Of a DNA stretch of 14,791 nucleotides, positions 13,490 through 14,791 are shown piece after piece. The stretch comes from Gammaproteobacteria bacterium (GTDB lineage: Bacteria > Pseudomonadota > Gammaproteobacteria > Pseudomonadales > Azotimanducaceae), in assembly GCA_003228415.1 (NCBI GenBank), contig QIDL01000055.1, positions 1-14,791 on the forward strand, read 5' to 3'. Every line of letters starts with the position of its first letter. The stretch's first letter is position 1. A program made the translations under genes and the position numbers. Under the pieces are notes generated by a model, which worked only from the letters and a program-made list of their open reading frames with translations, did not search any database and was not told where the DNA came from.

Positions 13490-14331
13490 CGGCCGGAGAC
13501 TTCACTCATGGGCAGGTTCCTGCACAGATAGGGGCCGACGGCTTTCACGCCCAGTACTGCAAGGCACCGATTACCGGCAGCCGCTACGATGGTGCCTGCG
13601 TCCGCCCCGGCGCTGTCGGTGACGGTACTGCCTGCCTCAGGTCCGTTGGCTGACTGGTACTCCAGGATTTTCAGGGACCTCTTGACCTGCCCGCGATGCT
13701 GGGCGCGAGCCACGACCTCCTGGCCCAGATAGCAGCCCTTGTCGAAGTCGACGGCGCCGAGTTGCACCAGGCCGAGCATCTGCGGGAGAAATTGTTCTGC
13801 GGTCACTTCATTGACCATCACCACATGGGTCGAGATACATCGTTGCTGCCATTGCTGTTCTGATACCGCGGTGTGCTGCTGAAAAAGACTGTCGATCGCA
13901 GCAGCGCCGTCGACGATCAGCGGGGCAGGTGCCGAGGTCGAAGCATCCGACCAGCTGCCGATGATGAGGTGATCGTCGTCGCGAGGTTGGAGGGTGGTCC
14001 TGGAAAATGCCAGGTAGGGCTTCATGAACTCTGCCACCCGCGCGGTCAGTGATCGATGCAGGATCCAATTGACCTGATGCTCCGCACCGAGGTGACTCCA
14101 ACCGTTGGCCACGACCCTGCCTTTGAGGTTCGTGAGCGCTGTGGGTGTGTAGGAATCCTCCCGCAATCGACTCAGATCACAGGTGAAGTATCCCTGCAGA
14201 AACGACAACACATCTTCTCCGGTGAATGTCAGCGCCTGCGCCTCGTTCAACAACGCCATCCTCGTACGTCGTTCTGCTCCGGGCTCCGCGGGCATTGAGC
14301 TGGCTGATTTCTGCCAGTAGTCGAAGAGCAA
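13486..14331 (-). CDS. ygfZ: tRNA-modifying / Fe-S cluster-associated folate-binding protein YgfZ
   Basis: YgfZ is a folate-binding GcvT-like protein needed for full activity of some Fe-S enzymes such as MiaB, under oxidative stress. The 281-residue product contains the family signature DKGCYLGQEVVARAQHRG, with the essential Cys at residue 200. N-terminal FLQGYFTCDL and TNLKGRV also match. It is shorter than E. coli YgfZ (326 aa). The start is TTG at 14331: read on the minus strand, AAGGAG (14343-14338) lies 6 nt upstream, a strong Shine-Dalgarno. The first ATG in frame (residue 13) has none and lies inside a plausible N-terminus. It is divergent from sdhE, as in E. coli, and converges on mmsB with overlapping stops. 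Confidence 0.92.
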   Translation of the reverse strand: MLFDYWQKSASSMPAEPGAERRTRMALLNEAQALTFTGEDVLSFLQGYFTCDLSRLREDSYTPTALTNLKGRVVANGWSHLGAEHQVNWILHRSLTARVAEFMKPYLAFSRTTLQPRDDDHLIIGSWSDASTSAPAPLIVDGAAAIDSLFQQHTAVSEQQWQQRCISTHVVMVNEVTAEQFLPQMLGLVQLGAVDFDKGCYLGQEVVARAQHRGQVKRSLKILEYQSANGPEAGSTVTDSAGADAGTIVAAAGNRCLAVLGVKAVGPYLCRNLPMSEVSGR

Positions 14332-14363
14332 TGCCTACTCCTTACTCCATGAATCGAGGATGC

Positions 14364-14391
14364 ATAGTACCGCCGTTGAGTCTAGAGTCGA
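14364..14391 (-). promoter_or_regulatory. Candidate ygfZ promoter in the ygfZ-sdhE divergent spacer
   Basis: On the minus strand TCGACT (14391-14386) and TACTAT (14369-14364) match the -35 and -10 consensus at four of six bases each, with a 16-nt spacer. Transcription would start near 14357, about 26 nt before the ygfZ TTG. The spacer is only 63 bp, so the sdhE promoter must overlap it or lie within ygfZ; I could not pick one out. Confidence 0.28.
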
Positions 14392-14394
14392 GGC

Positions 14395-14658
14395 ATGGAT
14401 TGCAAGCGCTCAACACGACTCGAGAGGCTGCGCTGGCGCAGTCGCCGGGGGCTGCTGGAACTGGAGTTGCTGCTGTTGCCCTTCGTCGATGCTGAAATGG
14501 GTGACCTCTCCGACGGGCTGTTGGCCCGCTTTGAAAAGCTGCTGGACTGCGATGATATGGATATCTATGAGTGGTTGATGGCGAGAAGTGAACCAGAACG
14601 GGAACTGGTAACAATCGTTGCCGAAGTGAGAGGTTTTCTCGCTCGGACCTCTGTCTGA
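14395..14658 (+). CDS. sdhE: Succinate dehydrogenase FAD assembly factor SdhE
   Basis: SdhE promotes covalent FAD attachment to SdhA and fumarate reductase. The 87-residue product has the family size and fold pattern. The essential RGxxE motif is RGLLE (Arg18-Gly19 to Glu22), followed by LELLLLPFVDAEM, LSDGLLARFEKLLDCDDMDIYEWLM, which aligns closely with E. coli SdhE ([25 protein letters not shown]). The ATG at 14395 is used; GAGG immediately before it is badly spaced, so initiation may rely on other features. Divergent orientation to ygfZ is conserved in E. coli, where sdhE is followed by ygfX. Confidence 0.94.
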   Translation: MDCKRSTRLERLRWRSRRGLLELELLLLPFVDAEMGDLSDGLLARFEKLLDCDDMDIYEWLMARSEPERELVTIVAEVRGFLARTSV

Positions 14659-14680
14659 ACTCGACACTCCGGCTCCGACC

Positions 14681-14791
14681 ATGGGGCTGAGAAACATCCA
14701 GGAAGTCCTGTTGACGGTGCTGGTGATGGTTGGTGCCTGGATATGGTTGGGCGCGAGCGGGACGGCAATGGTTGGTCTGTGGTTCCTGGCC
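14681..14791 (+). CDS. Hydrophobic membrane-protein N-terminus, truncated by window end
   Basis: An open frame starts at ATG 14681, 22 nt after sdhE, and runs off the window (37 codons). After a short polar start (MGLRNIQE) it is strongly hydrophobic (VLLTVLVMVGAWIWLGASG and MVGLWFLA), consistent with a transmembrane helix followed by a second hydrophobic stretch. In E. coli the gene after sdhE is ygfX, an inner-membrane protein; these residues do not obviously resemble the E. coli YgfX N-terminus, so I do not assign it. No clear Shine-Dalgarno is visible. Confidence 0.45.
   Translation, partial: MGLRNIQEVLLTVLVMVGAWIWLGASGTAMVGLWFLA

Overview
The window is a housekeeping stretch of a gammaproteobacterial chromosome with moderately high GC. 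The strongest evidence is gene order. The ribosomal operon run rimM-trmD-rplS is followed by xerD-dsbC-(hom)-recJ-prfB-lysS, which matches the E. coli order xerD-dsbC-recJ-prfB-lysS apart from the inserted hom. At the right end ygfZ is divergent from sdhE, as in enterics and pseudomonads. Hom next to dsbC resembles Pseudomonas-type gammaproteobacteria, but thrC is absent here. I cannot name a genus. I see no mobile element, CRISPR array, rRNA or tRNA.

Region 1 (1-1902): the probable 3' end of rpsP, then rimM, trmD (GTG start) and rplS (GTG start). RimM assists 30S maturation, TrmD makes m1G37 in tRNA, and L19 is a 50S protein. The rplS stop codon lies inside a perfect 10-bp hairpin that opens a four-copy 18-nt tandem repeat. 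A terminator-like hairpin with eight T residues follows.

Region 2 (1903-2302): about 400 bp with no credible gene. It holds a nested inverted repeat, smaller hairpins, a weak promoter candidate and a 16-bp tandem duplication next to xerD.

Region 3 (2303-10608): xerD (chromosome dimer resolution), dsbC (periplasmic disulfide isomerase), hom (homoserine dehydrogenase, probable TTG start), recJ (ssDNA exonuclease), prfB (release factor 2 with the classical programmed +1 frameshift), lysS and ung. The xerD-dsbC spacer is dense in palindromes, including a 26-bp near-continuous one. Hom/recJ and lysS/ung overlap by 8 nt each.

Region 4 (10645-13489): three tightly coupled genes for the lower valine-degradation pathway: enoyl-CoA hydratase, 3-hydroxyisobutyryl-CoA hydrolase and 3-hydroxyisobutyrate dehydrogenase. 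Stops and starts overlap by 1-4 nt. No mmsA or acyl-CoA dehydrogenase gene is present here.

Region 5 (13486-14791): ygfZ on the minus strand, its stop codon overlapping that of mmsB at a TTAA. SdhE is divergent from it, and a truncated hydrophobic ORF runs off the window end.

Nothing here amounts to a new multi-gene system. The novelty lies in intergenic structure (after rplS, before xerD, between xerD and dsbC, before hom) and in gene order (orphan hom, ung joined to valine catabolism).
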